Assembly (NCBI GenBank): GCA_031368215.1 | Contig: JANLRD010000009.1 | Span: forward strand, 1-64,000 | Reading direction: 5' to 3' | Length of the DNA stretch: 64,000 nucleotides | Origin: JANLQX01 sp031368215 | GTDB taxonomy: Bacteria > Actinomycetota > Acidimicrobiia > Acidimicrobiales > JANYDT01 | Shown: piece after piece, positions 53,516 to 62,021 of the stretch | Numbering within the stretch: the first letter of the stretch is position 1 | How the letters are laid out: every line of letters begins with the position of its first letter | Made by a program: the position numbers and the translations under genes | Notes under the pieces: generated by a model | The model's input: the letters and a program-made list of their open reading frames with translations, nothing else | Database searches by the model: none | What the model was told of the DNA's origin: nothing

Positions 53516-54295
53516 GTGCTGATCGGTGCCCACGTCCGCGAGAACGAACCGCTTGGTGCCGCCGTTGCCACCACGTCGGCGTGCATCCAGCTCTTCTGTG
53601 GCGACCCGCAGAGCTGGAAGCCATGGAAGCCGCGCGCCGACTCGGCCGAACTGAAGGCCAGCGGTATCCCGGTCTACGTGCACGCGCCCTACATCGTGAA
53701 CCTGGCCTCAGCCGACAACAAGATCCGAATCCCTTCGCGAAAGTCACTGCAGGCCGCGTGCGACTGCGCCGCCGCCGCCGGAGCGAGGGCGGTGGTCGTC
53801 CACGGCGGCCACGTGCGTTCCGATGACGACATTCCCGAAGGGATCGCTCGGTGGCAGAAGGGTCTTGCCACCATCGAGAGCGACGTACCGATCTTTCTCG
53901 AGAACACCGCCGGCGGAGACCACGCGATGGCGCGTCGATGGGACACGCTTGCCCGCTTGTGGGACGCCATCGGTGACGATCCGCGGATCGGTTTCTGCCT
54001 CGACACCTGTCATACCCATGCATCCGGCGAGGACCTCGCAGCGAGCGTCGAGCGGATCGTGGCCATCACCGGACGCATCGACCTTGTCCACTGCAACGGC
54101 TCGCGCGATGCCGAAGGCAGCGGACGTGATCGACACCAGAACTTCTCCGTGCTCGGCACGGACAACACCGTTTCTCCGCGCATCCTCGTCGACATCGTCC
54201 GCAAGGCCAATGCGCCGGTGATCTGTGAGACACCCGAAGAAGGCCTGGCTTCCGACATTGGTTTCCTCCGCGACGCGCTCGCCGCCGGTGTCTGA
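53516..54295 (+). CDS. Endonuclease-IV-like (AP endonuclease family 2)
   Basis: This 259-residue TIM-barrel protein keeps the metal-ligand segments of the Nfo family: VYVHAPYIVNLAS, VVVHGGHV, FLENTAGGD (Glu), GFCLDTCHTHASGED, VHCNGSRDAEGSGRDRHQN (His, Asp, His) and CETPEEG near the end. It probably incises DNA at abasic sites with three zinc ions. GTG 53516 gives the start VLIGAHVREN seen in relatives; in-frame ATG 53486 and GTG 53507 are alternatives. It is divergent from the hydroxyacid dehydrogenase and not clearly in an operon. Confidence 0.87.
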   Translation: MLIGAHVRENEPLGAAVATTSACIQLFCGDPQSWKPWKPRADSAELKASGIPVYVHAPYIVNLASADNKIRIPSRKSLQAACDCAAAAGARAVVVHGGHVRSDDDIPEGIARWQKGLATIESDVPIFLENTAGGDHAMARRWDTLARLWDAIGDDPRIGFCLDTCHTHASGEDLAASVERIVAITGRIDLVHCNGSRDAEGSGRDRHQNFSVLGTDNTVSPRILVDIVRKANAPVICETPEEGLASDIGFLRDALAAGV

Positions 54296-54333
54296 ACACG
54301 TGAGCCGGGCTGGGATGGTCGGCATCCGACGGC

Positions 54334-54354
54334 ACTCTCACCGGACTCTCACCG
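54334..54354 (+). promoter_or_regulatory. 11-bp-spaced direct repeats before the response regulator
   Basis: ACTCTCACCG occurs exactly at 54334-54343 and 54345-54354, an 11-bp period equal to one helical turn. This is the usual arrangement of tandem half-sites for OmpR-family regulators. It lies 22 bases before the regulator ATG, so autoregulation is likely. Confidence 0.65.
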
Positions 54355-54375
54355 TTTCCGCCTAGACCGTTGGTC

Positions 54376-55062
54376 ATGCCTACCCGGCTCCTGCTCGCCG
54401 AGGACGATCGGTCCGTCCGTACCTCGCTGGCGCGCGCCCTCGAACTCGAGGGGTACGAGATCGAGTTGGCGGAGAACGGCGAGGTGGCGATGGCGGCGTT
54501 CAATGCCGGTGAACCCGACCTGATCGTTTCCGACTGGATGATGCCCTATCTCGATGGGATCACCCTGTGCCAGCGTCTGCGTGCACGCGGATCGCAGGTC
54601 CCGATCCTGATGCTCACCGCGCGTACTGAACTCGGCGACCGGGTTGCGGCCCTTGATGCCGGCGCCGATGACTTCCTGCCGAAACCGTTCGCGCTCGAAG
54701 AGCTCCTGGCCCGGATCCGCGCGCTGCTGCGACGATCGTCATACGCCGACGATGCTTCGACATCCGACGTCGTCGTCGGCGACCTTCGTCTCGATCTCGG
54801 CGCCCGCCGGGCCTGGCGTGGCGATCGTGAGATCAGCTTCACGAAGACCGAGTTCGATCTGGTCGAGGCGCTGACCCGTCAATCGCCGACCGTCTGTACG
54901 CCGAGCATGCTCTACGAGATGGTGTGGGGCTATGACTTCGGCCCCGAGTCGAAGACGCTCGCCGTGTTCATCGGCTATGTCCGCCGCAAGCTCGAGGCCG
55001 ACGGCGAGCCGGCCATCCTGCACACCGTGCGAGGCGTCGGCTACTCGCTCCGGACGAACTGA
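54376..55062 (+). CDS. OmpR-family response regulator (MprA-like)
   Basis: This 228-residue protein has a receiver domain with the acidic pair D10-D11, phosphoacceptor D53 in VSDWMMPYLDG, T/A81-type TAR and K103 in LPKPF. A winged-helix effector domain follows, with TKTEFDLVEALTRQSPTVCTPSMLYEMVWGYDFGPESKTLAVFIGYVRRKLE and ILHTVRGVGYSLR. It controls transcription after phosphorylation by the sensor kinase encoded 16 bases downstream. ATG 54376 is preferred over a TTG six bases upstream. Direct repeats with 11-bp spacing precede it. Confidence 0.95.
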   Translation: MPTRLLLAEDDRSVRTSLARALELEGYEIELAENGEVAMAAFNAGEPDLIVSDWMMPYLDGITLCQRLRARGSQVPILMLTARTELGDRVAALDAGADDFLPKPFALEELLARIRALLRRSSYADDASTSDVVVGDLRLDLGARRAWRGDREISFTKTEFDLVEALTRQSPTVCTPSMLYEMVWGYDFGPESKTLAVFIGYVRRKLEADGEPAILHTVRGVGYSLRTN

Positions 55063-55078
55063 CCGGGCGAGACGACAC

Positions 55079-56596
55079 GTGTCTATCCGATCTCGACTGA
55101 CCCTGTCCTTCGCCGTCCTCGCTGCACTGTCGGTCCTTGCTGCAGCCATCGTCGGCTACACGAGCACGTCCACACGCGTCCGCTCGGAGATCGACTCGAC
55201 ACTCCGCGAAGTCGTCGGGCGCGCCATCGGTCCGGGGCCCGACGGCCGTGTCTGCCGGTCCCTTCTCGACGTCGCGCCGCCCGGAGCGAACGATGGCGGG
55301 GGCGATCGGCAACGGCGTCGTGCGTTCGATCTCCCTGATGTCCGTGCCCAGTGCATCGACGAGCAGGGCACCGTCCTGGTGGACGATCGTCTGCTCAACG
55401 ATCCGACGCGCGCTCTCCCGGTCGACGACCGCGACCGCGCCATCGCGCGTCAGCGAATCGACGAGGAGCCGGCCGCTGGAGCAGGGCAACCTCCATCGCG
55501 TGTGGTGCGGATCCCCGGGGTCGATACCGCACAACGCGGCGCGCTCAGGCGGGGCGTGCGACTCCGGAGCTCGAAGGTCGACTCTTCGGAGCTGCGCATC
55601 GCCACCGGCGCCATTGCCGGCGGTGGCGCATTCATGGTGGCCCGAGACCTCAAGGAGAGCGACCGGGTCCTCGGTGCACTGCGCGACCGGTTTGCACTCA
55701 TCGGTCTTCTCGTCACCTTGGCGGCGGCGGCGCTTGGCGCGTTCGTTGCCCGCGCCTTCGCACGGCCGATCCACATGCTCACCGAGGTCACGGCGTCTAT
55801 CGCCTCTAGCGGCGGACTCGACAATGACACCGCGATAGAGCCAGGAATCACGGGCCGCCGCGACGAGCTCGGTCGTCTTGCGCTCAGCTTCACTTCAATG
55901 ATCGGGTCACTGCGAACCTCACGCGCCCAGCAGCGCCAGCTGGCCCAGGACGCCGGGCACGAGCTGCGCACCCCCCTCACCACGCTGCGAACGAACGTCG
56001 AGGTCCTCGCCAAGTATCCCGACCTCCCGGCCGACAAGCGCGCGACCATTCTCCATGAGATGGACGAAGAGCTTCGCGAGCTCTCGACGCTCACCGATGA
56101 ACTGCTGGTGCTTGCCGCCGACGCCACTCCCGACGATCCGGTCGTCTCCATCGATCTGGCCGAACTCGTCACGCGGTCGATCGAGCGGTTTCAGCGCCGG
56201 ACCGGTCGATCGGTTCGCAACGCCGCGACCACCACGATGCTCCGAGGACGACGCCTGCAGCTTTCTCGAGCCGTCGACAACATCTTGGCGAACAGTGCGA
56301 AGTTCGACCCGACGTCGCTCCCCATCGAGGTGACGGTCGACGCCGGGCGGATTTCTGTCCGCGATCATGGACCGGGGTTCGAATCCGCCGACCTCGATCG
56401 GGTCTTCGATCGGTTCTTCCGGTCCGACGCAGCGCGGTCGCTCAGCGGGACGGGCCTGGGCCTGGCCATCGTCGCCGACGCGGCGGCCAGCCATCACGGC
56501 ACCGCGACGGCCTCGAATCATCCTGACGGCGGCGCCGTTGTGACGCTCACCCTTCACGACGCCGATTCCCCGAGGGACGGCACCGAGAGCCCCTGA
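55079..56596 (+). CDS. Sensor histidine kinase (MprB-like)
   Basis: This 505-residue protein has an N-terminal membrane helix (LTLSFAVLAALSVLAAAIVGY), a ~160-residue extracytoplasmic sensor region, a second helix (FALIGLLVTLAAAALGAFVA) and a HAMP segment. The H-box DAGHELRTPLTTLRTN has the phospho-His at about 294. The ATPase follows with RAVDNILANSAKF (N), DHGPGFES (G1) and GTGLGLAIV (G2). GTG 55079 places the first helix at residue 6. It probably senses envelope stress by analogy with MprB; the signal is unproven. Confidence 0.93.
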   Translation: MSIRSRLTLSFAVLAALSVLAAAIVGYTSTSTRVRSEIDSTLREVVGRAIGPGPDGRVCRSLLDVAPPGANDGGGDRQRRRAFDLPDVRAQCIDEQGTVLVDDRLLNDPTRALPVDDRDRAIARQRIDEEPAAGAGQPPSRVVRIPGVDTAQRGALRRGVRLRSSKVDSSELRIATGAIAGGGAFMVARDLKESDRVLGALRDRFALIGLLVTLAAAALGAFVARAFARPIHMLTEVTASIASSGGLDNDTAIEPGITGRRDELGRLALSFTSMIGSLRTSRAQQRQLAQDAGHELRTPLTTLRTNVEVLAKYPDLPADKRATILHEMDEELRELSTLTDELLVLAADATPDDPVVSIDLAELVTRSIERFQRRTGRSVRNAATTTMLRGRRLQLSRAVDNILANSAKFDPTSLPIEVTVDAGRISVRDHGPGFESADLDRVFDRFFRSDAARSLSGTGLGLAIVADAAASHHGTATASNHPDGGAVVTLTLHDADSPRDGTESP

Positions 56597-56674
56597 AGCA
56601 TCGCCTTCCGTTGGCTCTTCGCTTCCGTCGTGGTCGCCGACTCGACCCAGGGGGATGCAAACTGAGTGCCGTCT

Positions 56675-57769
56675 ATGTCCAATCAGATCAACGAGCCGCT
56701 CCCGATAGAGGTGCGGCTCTCCTCGTACAGCCACGGAGCCGGTTGAGCCTGCAAGCTCGGTCCGTCCGAGTTGGCGCACGTGCTGCGCCATGTGCCTGCT
56801 CCATCCGCGCCTGATCTTCTCGTCGGCACGTCCACCGGGGACGACGCCGCCGTTTGGCGCGTATCCGCCGACCGGGCGTTGGTCGCCACGGTCGACTTCT
56901 TCACCCCGGTCGTCGACGACGCGCGCACCTGGGGTGCTATCGCCGCGGCGAATTCGGCGTCGGACGTATACGCCATGGGCGGACGTCCACTCTTTGCCCT
57001 GAACGTCGCCGGCTGGCCCCGCGATCTGCTGCCCCTCGACCTTCTCGGCGAGGCACTCGCCGGTGCATCGGAAATCGCCGCACGCGGCGGGTGGGTCGTC
57101 GCCGGCGGCCATACCGTCGACGCGCCCGAGCCGTTCCTCGGCCAAGCGGTGACCGGTGAGGTGCACCCCGATCGGATGATCACGAACAACGCCGCCCGGC
57201 CGGGTGAGGTGCTGATCCTTACGAAGGCCCTTGGAACGGGGATCATCACGACCGCGTTGAAGCGATCCCCGGCCGAGGCGATTCGTCCGGGCGGGTTCCT
57301 GGCCGATGCCTACAACGCCGCGGTGGCCTCGATGACCACGCTGAACGCGGTCGGCGCCGAAGTCGCGGCGGCCAACGGCGTGCGTTGCGGCACGGACGTG
57401 ACCGGCTTCGGGCTCCTCGGCCATCTGCATAAACTGGCGCTCGGGAGCGGGGTGAACCTCACCCTCACGACGGCCACGATGCCGTTGCTCGTCGGCGTGA
57501 AGGACTTGCTCGCCGGTGGCTTCGTTCCCGGCGGCACCGGCCGCAACGTCGAGTTCGTCGACCCCTTCGTCGACTGGACCGCCGACCGGGTGTCGTGGGA
57601 GCCGCTGCTGGCCGACCCGCAGACGTCCGGTGGGCTGGTGCTTTGTGTCCGCCCGGAGCGCGTCGACGCCGTCCTCCGCTCACTCGACGGGACGGAGACG
57701 CCCGGTCGGGTCATCGGCGAAGTGACGTCGGCGGTGCCCGGCGGGGCCGGTCGCCTCCGCATTCGATGA
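56675..57769 (+). CDS. selD: Selenide, water dikinase, selenocysteine-containing
   Basis: SelD makes selenophosphate from selenide and ATP, the selenium donor for selenocysteine tRNA and 2-selenouridine. From ATG 56675 the frame reads MSNQINEPLPIEVRLSSYSH then GAG, an in-frame TGA (56744-56746), then ACKLGPSELAHVLRHV. TGA occupies residue 24, exactly where SelD has its catalytic Cys or Sec (family pattern SHGAG-C/U-x-CK). Downstream are GDDAAVW, NSASDVYAMGG, CGTDVTGFGLLGH and DPQTSGGLV. The total length of 364 residues is normal for SelD. GTG 56666, with AGGGGG 11 bases before it, is an alternative start. A hairpin follows the TGA. The gene lies 78 bases after the kinase gene. Confidence 0.93.
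56744..56775 (+). promoter_or_regulatory. UGA(Sec) codon with SECIS-like hairpin
   Basis: After TGA 56744-56746, bases 56754-56760 pair with 56766-56772 (seven pairs, one G-U) around a five-base TCCGT loop, and GCC (56747-56749) can pair with GGC (56773-56775) below it. A hairpin with its loop 15-20 bases after UGA is the known bacterial SECIS geometry for SelB. Confidence 0.75.
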
Positions 57770-57845
57770 GGGCTTCGCCGGTTTTTCGTCGGCGAACGCA
57801 GCTGCTTGTGGCTCCCCGCCCCCAAGTGCGCGACGATCGAGTGCT

Positions 57846-58661
57846 GTGGGAGCCGTCGTCGCCGTCGTCAATCAGAAGGGTGGCGTCGGGAAGACGACCG
57901 TGACCCTCGGTCTCGCGTCGGCGGCGATGGCCCACCGGGACCGGGTGCTCATCGTCGACGCCGATCCGCAGTCCAACGCTACGTGGGCTTTGGGAATCGA
58001 CCCCGAGGTCGTGACCCACGGCTCGGCGGAGGCGATCGAGGCGGACCGCTCCGGTGCCGCCTCGCACGGCATCGTGACCTCGCCGTGGAGCGAGTTCATC
58101 GATGTCCTGCCGTCGTCGCGCTCGTTGCAGCTGCGAGACACCGAGACCGGCAAGAAGCGTCTTGCCCGCAGACTCCGTGTCGCGCTCGAGGGCATCACCG
58201 ACCGCTACGAACTGGTGATCATCGACTGCTCGCCTGCACTAGGCCCCCTCACCACCAATGCGCTGGCCGCCGCCGACCTCGCCCTAATGGTCGTCGAGCC
58301 GGCCGCGCTCTCGGCCCGTGGCATTGCTGGCGTGAGTGACCTGGTCGACGAGGTATGGGAGAAGTTCAATGACCGGCTCGACATCGCCGGGGTGATCGTG
58401 AATCGCGTTCCCCCCGTGTCCCACGAGGCCGACCGGCAGCACGAGTTACTCGTCCGGATGCTCGGCAAGTCCACCGTCTGGACGCCCGACATTCCACAAC
58501 GCGTTGCCGTCACGGAGGCGCTCGGCCAGCGTTCTCCGATCCACCGCTCGGGAGTTCGTGGTGCAGAGGTCGCGGCGATGTTCGACGCGCATTATGCAAA
58601 GCTGCGCCGGCTCGGACGCAAGGTGTTGGCCGAACGCGCCGCGGACGCGGCGTCCGCCTGA
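57846..58661 (+). CDS. ParA-family ATPase
   Basis: This 271-residue protein begins VGAVVAVVNQKGGVGKTTVT with the deviant Walker A KGGVGKTT. VLIVDADPQSNATWALGI and YELVIIDCSPALGPLTTNAL give Walker A' and B. It lacks an N-terminal DNA-binding extension, so it is the short Soj-like type. No parB or centromere-like repeat lies next to it, so it may position a cargo other than DNA, or belong to an unlinked parABS. GTG 57846 immediately precedes the ATP-binding strand. It is convergent with the PaaX-type gene. Confidence 0.88.
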   Translation: MGAVVAVVNQKGGVGKTTVTLGLASAAMAHRDRVLIVDADPQSNATWALGIDPEVVTHGSAEAIEADRSGAASHGIVTSPWSEFIDVLPSSRSLQLRDTETGKKRLARRLRVALEGITDRYELVIIDCSPALGPLTTNALAAADLALMVVEPAALSARGIAGVSDLVDEVWEKFNDRLDIAGVIVNRVPPVSHEADRQHELLVRMLGKSTVWTPDIPQRVAVTEALGQRSPIHRSGVRGAEVAAMFDAHYAKLRRLGRKVLAERAADAASA

Positions 58662-58670
58662 ACGTTCCGG

Positions 58671-59423
58671 TTACGAACGCAGGTGGTCGCGCCAGATGGC
58701 AAGGAACGCGGCGTCGAAGTGCTCGTAACGGTCGCGTAGGCGTTGACCGGGCCAGTGGCCGGGGAGGAGCTCGGCCGGAAGAAGCGGATCAGCCTGCAGG
58801 TGGCGAAGCACGGCGGCGTTCACGACGAACGACTCGGTGAGCGCTCCACTGTCGCCCGGCCTGAGCCGGCGTTGCATGCGTCTGATGTCGTCGACGAGGG
58901 ATCGTGCTCGCAGTGCCCACGCGCTGACCGGGAAGAGGCGCGAGGCGATCGACCTGGGATCGGGAGGGCGGGCGCCGGGAACCATCGTGCACCCGGCGAT
59001 GTCGGCGGCGTCGAGGTTGTCAGGGCGGGCCCACAGCCCTTCGCGCCATTCTCCGAAGCGGTGTTGAGCCAGGGAACGTCGGAGATCAACCCGGTCCGAT
59101 GCCGAGCGCGCTTCTCCGGTGACGATGGCGAGCCGCCATGTTCCGTCCCACGAGGCGTCGGGGCTGATTCCTCGCCGGCTTCGGTCCTGGCGCCGCTGCC
59201 GTTCGCGCAACGGCCCGATCAGCTCGTAGGAGCTGCGGTCGACGGTGAGTTCGCCGGCGGCGACCATGCGGGTGAGCGCGACTCGGGCGGCGTTCTCTCG
59301 GATGCCGAACAACTCACAGGACTTGACCAACAACGCTGACGGCATGCGCGGGGGATGCGTTCCGAGAAGGGTGCTGGCGATGATGGATCGGGCCGTGAGG
59401 GGGCGCGACGCGGGATCACTCAT
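58671..59423 (-). CDS. PaaX-family transcriptional regulator
   Basis: This 250-residue protein has an N-terminal winged-helix with SALLVKSCELFGIRENAARVALTRMVAAGELTVDR, typical of PaaX-type repressors. A central domain follows with WRLAIVTGEARSASDRVDLRRSLAQHRFGEWREGLWARPDNL, and a helical C-terminus. PaaX-type repressors often sense aryl-CoA esters such as phenylacetyl-CoA. The gene is next to no paa genes, so its target is unknown. ATG 59423 is preferred; an in-frame earlier start at 59450 is possible. Confidence 0.87.
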   Translation of the reverse strand: MSDPASRPLTARSIIASTLLGTHPPRMPSALLVKSCELFGIRENAARVALTRMVAAGELTVDRSSYELIGPLRERQRRQDRSRRGISPDASWDGTWRLAIVTGEARSASDRVDLRRSLAQHRFGEWREGLWARPDNLDAADIAGCTMVPGARPPDPRSIASRLFPVSAWALRARSLVDDIRRMQRRLRPGDSGALTESFVVNAAVLRHLQADPLLPAELLPGHWPGQRLRDRYEHFDAAFLAIWRDHLRS

Positions 59424-59594
59424 GGTGTCCGAGGACGAGAGCAGTGGCATTCGTGCATCGCGACCACCATGCTGCCAGGTGGGGCAGGTGGATCCCGGTC
59501 GGCGCTCAGGAGCGATTCGGTTTGCCTTCGTGCCGAAATCGACGGCGCAAGCTGCCCAAAGAGTCCATCGGAGGGCCGAAGTCCTTCCCAGCGC

Positions 59595-60908
59595 TCAGCG
59601 TTGCGCGGCGAAATCCTGGGTCCAGTAGGGGACCCCGGACGGGGTGTACGCAACAGCCATGCCGACGTCCTTGAAGCCGCTGAACATGATGTTGCGGCAG
59701 TGACCGGGACTGGTCATCCATCCGTCCATGACCGCCGAGAGGCTCGGATACCAGTAGGCGACGTTTTCTCCCCATGTCGAGAACGGGGCATAGCCCTGTC
59801 GCTGGATGCGGGTTCCGGTGTCGCTGCCATCTGAGCCCGTGTGGCTCATCACGCCGTGACTGGCCTGGTCAGCGCTGTGGGCGGCAGCAGCCGCAGCAAG
59901 TCGGCTGTCCCACCTCAGCGGGGGCACGGGTCCGAATGTCCCGTAGGCGCCGCACGAGCGAACACCGGCACGCTGGGCATTGATCGCATCCAGGAACGCC
60001 ACCGCCGAGCCGTCGAGCGGCGGTGTCACGGGTGGTGCGGTCGTCACGGGCGGCGGCGTGGTCGGCGGGGCGGTCGTCGGCGGTGCGGCTGTCGTCGAGG
60101 GCGCGGTGGTCGGCGGGGCCGTCGGGGGCGCAGTCGTCACCGGCGTCGTTGTCGGCGCAGCGGTCGTCACCGGCGTCGTTGTCGGCGCAGCGGTTGCGGG
60201 CGGCGGCGTTGTCGGAGTTGCAGTCGTCGTGGGCGCAATCGTGGGACGCACGGTCGTCGGGGCAACGACGGTGGTGGCCGGCGATGCCGTGGTGGCCGGA
60301 ACTCCGCTGGCCGGTGGCGTGCTGGTCGGAGCGACCGTGGTGGTCGGTATCGTCGCTGGCGTCGCCAGCAGGACGGTCCAATACGGCGTGTTGTTCGGCG
60401 CGGCAACGCCGAGGGCGAAATCGCGGACGGACGGCTTCATGAGGGCGGCGCATGCCCACGGACTCGAGAACATCGCCTGGGCCAACGACGCGCCGCTGGG
60501 GAAGCCCGAGGCAACAACTTCGCTGGCCGAACCGGTGTAACCCTGAGCGACGATGCGTTGGGTCAAGGAGCTCCCATCCCGACCGACGTGACTGAGAATC
60601 CGGCGAGCGGCAATGTCGGCGCTGTGCAACCTTGCCGCGACCGACAGTCGCGAATCGATGCGGACCGGCGCAGCCGCGCCGAAGGCACCGTTCGACCCGC
60701 AGTTGCGTCCCGTCTCGCGTTGCGCGTTGACGACGCCGAGAAACGCCGTCTCCGGGCTGACCTGGGCATTTGCTGATGAGATCGTGGCGAGCGGGAGCGC
60801 AACACCGATCAGCGATGCGACGCCGAGTGCTTCGACGAGGAGCAGCTGCCCTCGAGAACGGCGGTGGCGGCCGATGAAGCGCATTCCGGCGGGGGTGGTT
60901 CTAGTCAT
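59595..60908 (-). CDS. Secreted double-CAP-domain protein
   Basis: This 437-residue protein has a long basic N-region and a hydrophobic stretch, LLLVEALGVASLIGVALPLATISSANA, as signal peptide. Two CAP/SCP-like domains follow, each starting FL..(V/I)NAQR. The first (residues about 50-190) keeps HSADIAARRILSHVGRDGSS; the second (about 300-437) keeps HSADQASHGVMSHTGSDGSD, GENVAYW and SPGHCRNIM. The Thr/Pro linker of about 110 residues between them is encoded by tandem DNA repeats. The second domain has the fuller His/Glu set. An extracytoplasmic role such as lipid or peptide binding is likely but not proven. The ATG has GAAGAGG upstream. Confidence 0.85.
   Translation of the reverse strand: MTRTTPAGMRFIGRHRRSRGQLLLVEALGVASLIGVALPLATISSANAQVSPETAFLGVVNAQRETGRNCGSNGAFGAAAPVRIDSRLSVAARLHSADIAARRILSHVGRDGSSLTQRIVAQGYTGSASEVVASGFPSGASLAQAMFSSPWACAALMKPSVRDFALGVAAPNNTPYWTVLLATPATIPTTTVAPTSTPPASGVPATTASPATTVVAPTTVRPTIAPTTTATPTTPPPATAAPTTTPVTTAAPTTTPVTTAPPTAPPTTAPSTTAAPPTTAPPTTPPPVTTAPPVTPPLDGSAVAFLDAINAQRAGVRSCGAYGTFGPVPPLRWDSRLAAAAAAHSADQASHGVMSHTGSDGSDTGTRIQRQGYAPFSTWGENVAYWYPSLSAVMDGWMTSPGHCRNIMFSGFKDVGMAVAYTPSGVPYWTQDFAAQR
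60133..60192 (-). repeat. 30-bp tandem repeat in the CAP linker
   Basis: A 30-base unit at 60133-60162 is repeated exactly at 60163-60192. It encodes a ten-residue Pro/Thr/Val block of the linker, repeated twice. It lies inside a longer run of degenerate GTCGTCGG-type repeats and probably varies in number among strains. Confidence 0.8.
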
Positions 60909-60953
60909 GAGACCTCTTCCGCTGACAACGTGACGGGTGTAGTCATCGGCATT

Positions 60954-60975
60954 TCTTGCGAAAGTCTTGAGAAAA
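60954..60975. promoter_or_regulatory. 11-bp tandem repeats in a divergent promoter region
   Basis: TCTTGCGAAAG (60954-60964) is followed directly by TCTTGAGAAAA (60965-60975), two near-identical 11-bp units. They lie between the CAP-protein gene and the divergent desaturase gene and could bind a regulator in tandem. Confidence 0.45.
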
Positions 60976-60998
60976 CTGCCTTCGCTCCCATTACGGAA

Positions 60999-61034
60999 TT
61001 GCCATCACCTGTAGGAATTGAGTAATATCGAGTC
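60999..61034 (+). promoter_or_regulatory. Promoter of the desaturase gene, probably leaderless
   Basis: TTGCCA (60999-61004) and TAATAT (61023-61028) are 18 bases apart, matching a sigma-70-type promoter. Six bases separate TAATAT from the ATG at 61035, so transcription would start at or near the start codon. Leaderless mRNAs are common in actinobacteria. Confidence 0.6.
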
Positions 61035-62021
61035 ATGACCGCGACGATGCTCCCTGGTCCAGAACTCCTCCCCGATGTCCTCCCGACGGCTCGGCTCAAC
61101 AAACGCGGGATGCCCACGGGTGCGCTCCGCCCCGAGCTCCGGGTGATCGCGTCCTGGCGGAACGTTGTGACGGTTATCAGCGCGCTCGCGCAGACCGTTG
61201 GACTCATCGTCGCCTCGTCGCTCGTCGTCGACAAGACCGGTTGGTGGCCGATCTACGCCGTGACGTTCATCCTGATGGGCCGAGGCTTCGCTCTGCTGGC
61301 CATCCTCGGCCACGAGTCGGCCCACAAGCTGCTCTTCGCGAACCAACAGCTCAACGATGCCATCGGAACCGTCGTCTGCAACGGGTTGGGGTTCACCTCC
61401 CAGGGAGCGTACCGACGGGCGCATTTCTCGCACCATCGCGATCCGCTCGGCCCGAACGAACCCGATCAGACCCTCTACCGCGACTACCCCGTCACCTGGC
61501 CGACCCTGCGTCGGCGTCTGCGACGCGATGCCACCGGTGAGTCCGGCTACAAGGTCACCAAATCGCTGCTTCGAGCACTCGGGAATCCGGTCGCTCGGCG
61601 AAGCGTCCTCCAGGTCCTGGCCGTCCAGGCCGTGCTCTTCGTCGTTCTCGGCCTGAGCGTTGGCTGGTGGGCGTGGCCGGTGCTGTGGTTTGCTCCGTGG
61701 TTGACCGTCTGGCGCGTGATAAATCGGCTGCGGGCTATTGCCGAGCATGGCGGAATGACCAACAGCGACGACGACCGACTGACGACCCACCACGTCCACC
61801 AATCTCGGTCGGCTCGCTTCTGGATGGTGCCGTACAACACCGGATGGCACATCGCCCATCACGCCGACATGGGCGTGCCGTGGCGCAACCTGCCCCGCCT
61901 GCACGCAGAGTTGGTGGCCGCCGGTCACATTCCTCCGGCGCTCGAATACCCGAGTTATGTGGCACTGTGGCGAAAGCTTGCAAGTCGCCCGCTCTCAGAA
62001 CCGGCAAGGATCGACACATGA
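61035..62021 (+). CDS. Membrane fatty acid desaturase
   Basis: This 328-residue protein has membrane helices and the three His boxes of the desaturase family: GHESAHKLLF, HFSHHRDPLG, and WHIAHHADMG. It inserts a double bond into, or hydroxylates, a fatty acid using a diiron centre; chain position is not predictable. It is followed by an acyl-CoA-dehydrogenase-like gene whose ATG overlaps its stop (ATGA), so the two form an operon. The probable promoter lies directly at its start codon. Confidence 0.9.
   Translation: MTATMLPGPELLPDVLPTARLNKRGMPTGALRPELRVIASWRNVVTVISALAQTVGLIVASSLVVDKTGWWPIYAVTFILMGRGFALLAILGHESAHKLLFANQQLNDAIGTVVCNGLGFTSQGAYRRAHFSHHRDPLGPNEPDQTLYRDYPVTWPTLRRRLRRDATGESGYKVTKSLLRALGNPVARRSVLQVLAVQAVLFVVLGLSVGWWAWPVLWFAPWLTVWRVINRLRAIAEHGGMTNSDDDRLTTHHVHQSRSARFWMVPYNTGWHIAHHADMGVPWRNLPRLHAELVAAGHIPPALEYPSYVALWRKLASRPLSEPARIDT

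Noticed and set aside
56366..56392. T-loop-like GGGTTCGAATCC resembling a tRNA
   Set aside because: It lies inside the histidine kinase where it encodes the conserved DHGPGFES ATP-binding motif; no acceptor or anticodon stems surround it.
57846..58661. Plasmid or chromosome partition locus
   Set aside because: Only a ParA-type gene is present; no parB or iterated centromere-like sites are seen nearby.
60030..60260. Regular GTCGTCGG-type repeats as a CRISPR array
   Set aside because: There are no unique spacers, and the repeats code in frame for the Thr/Pro linker of the CAP-domain protein.
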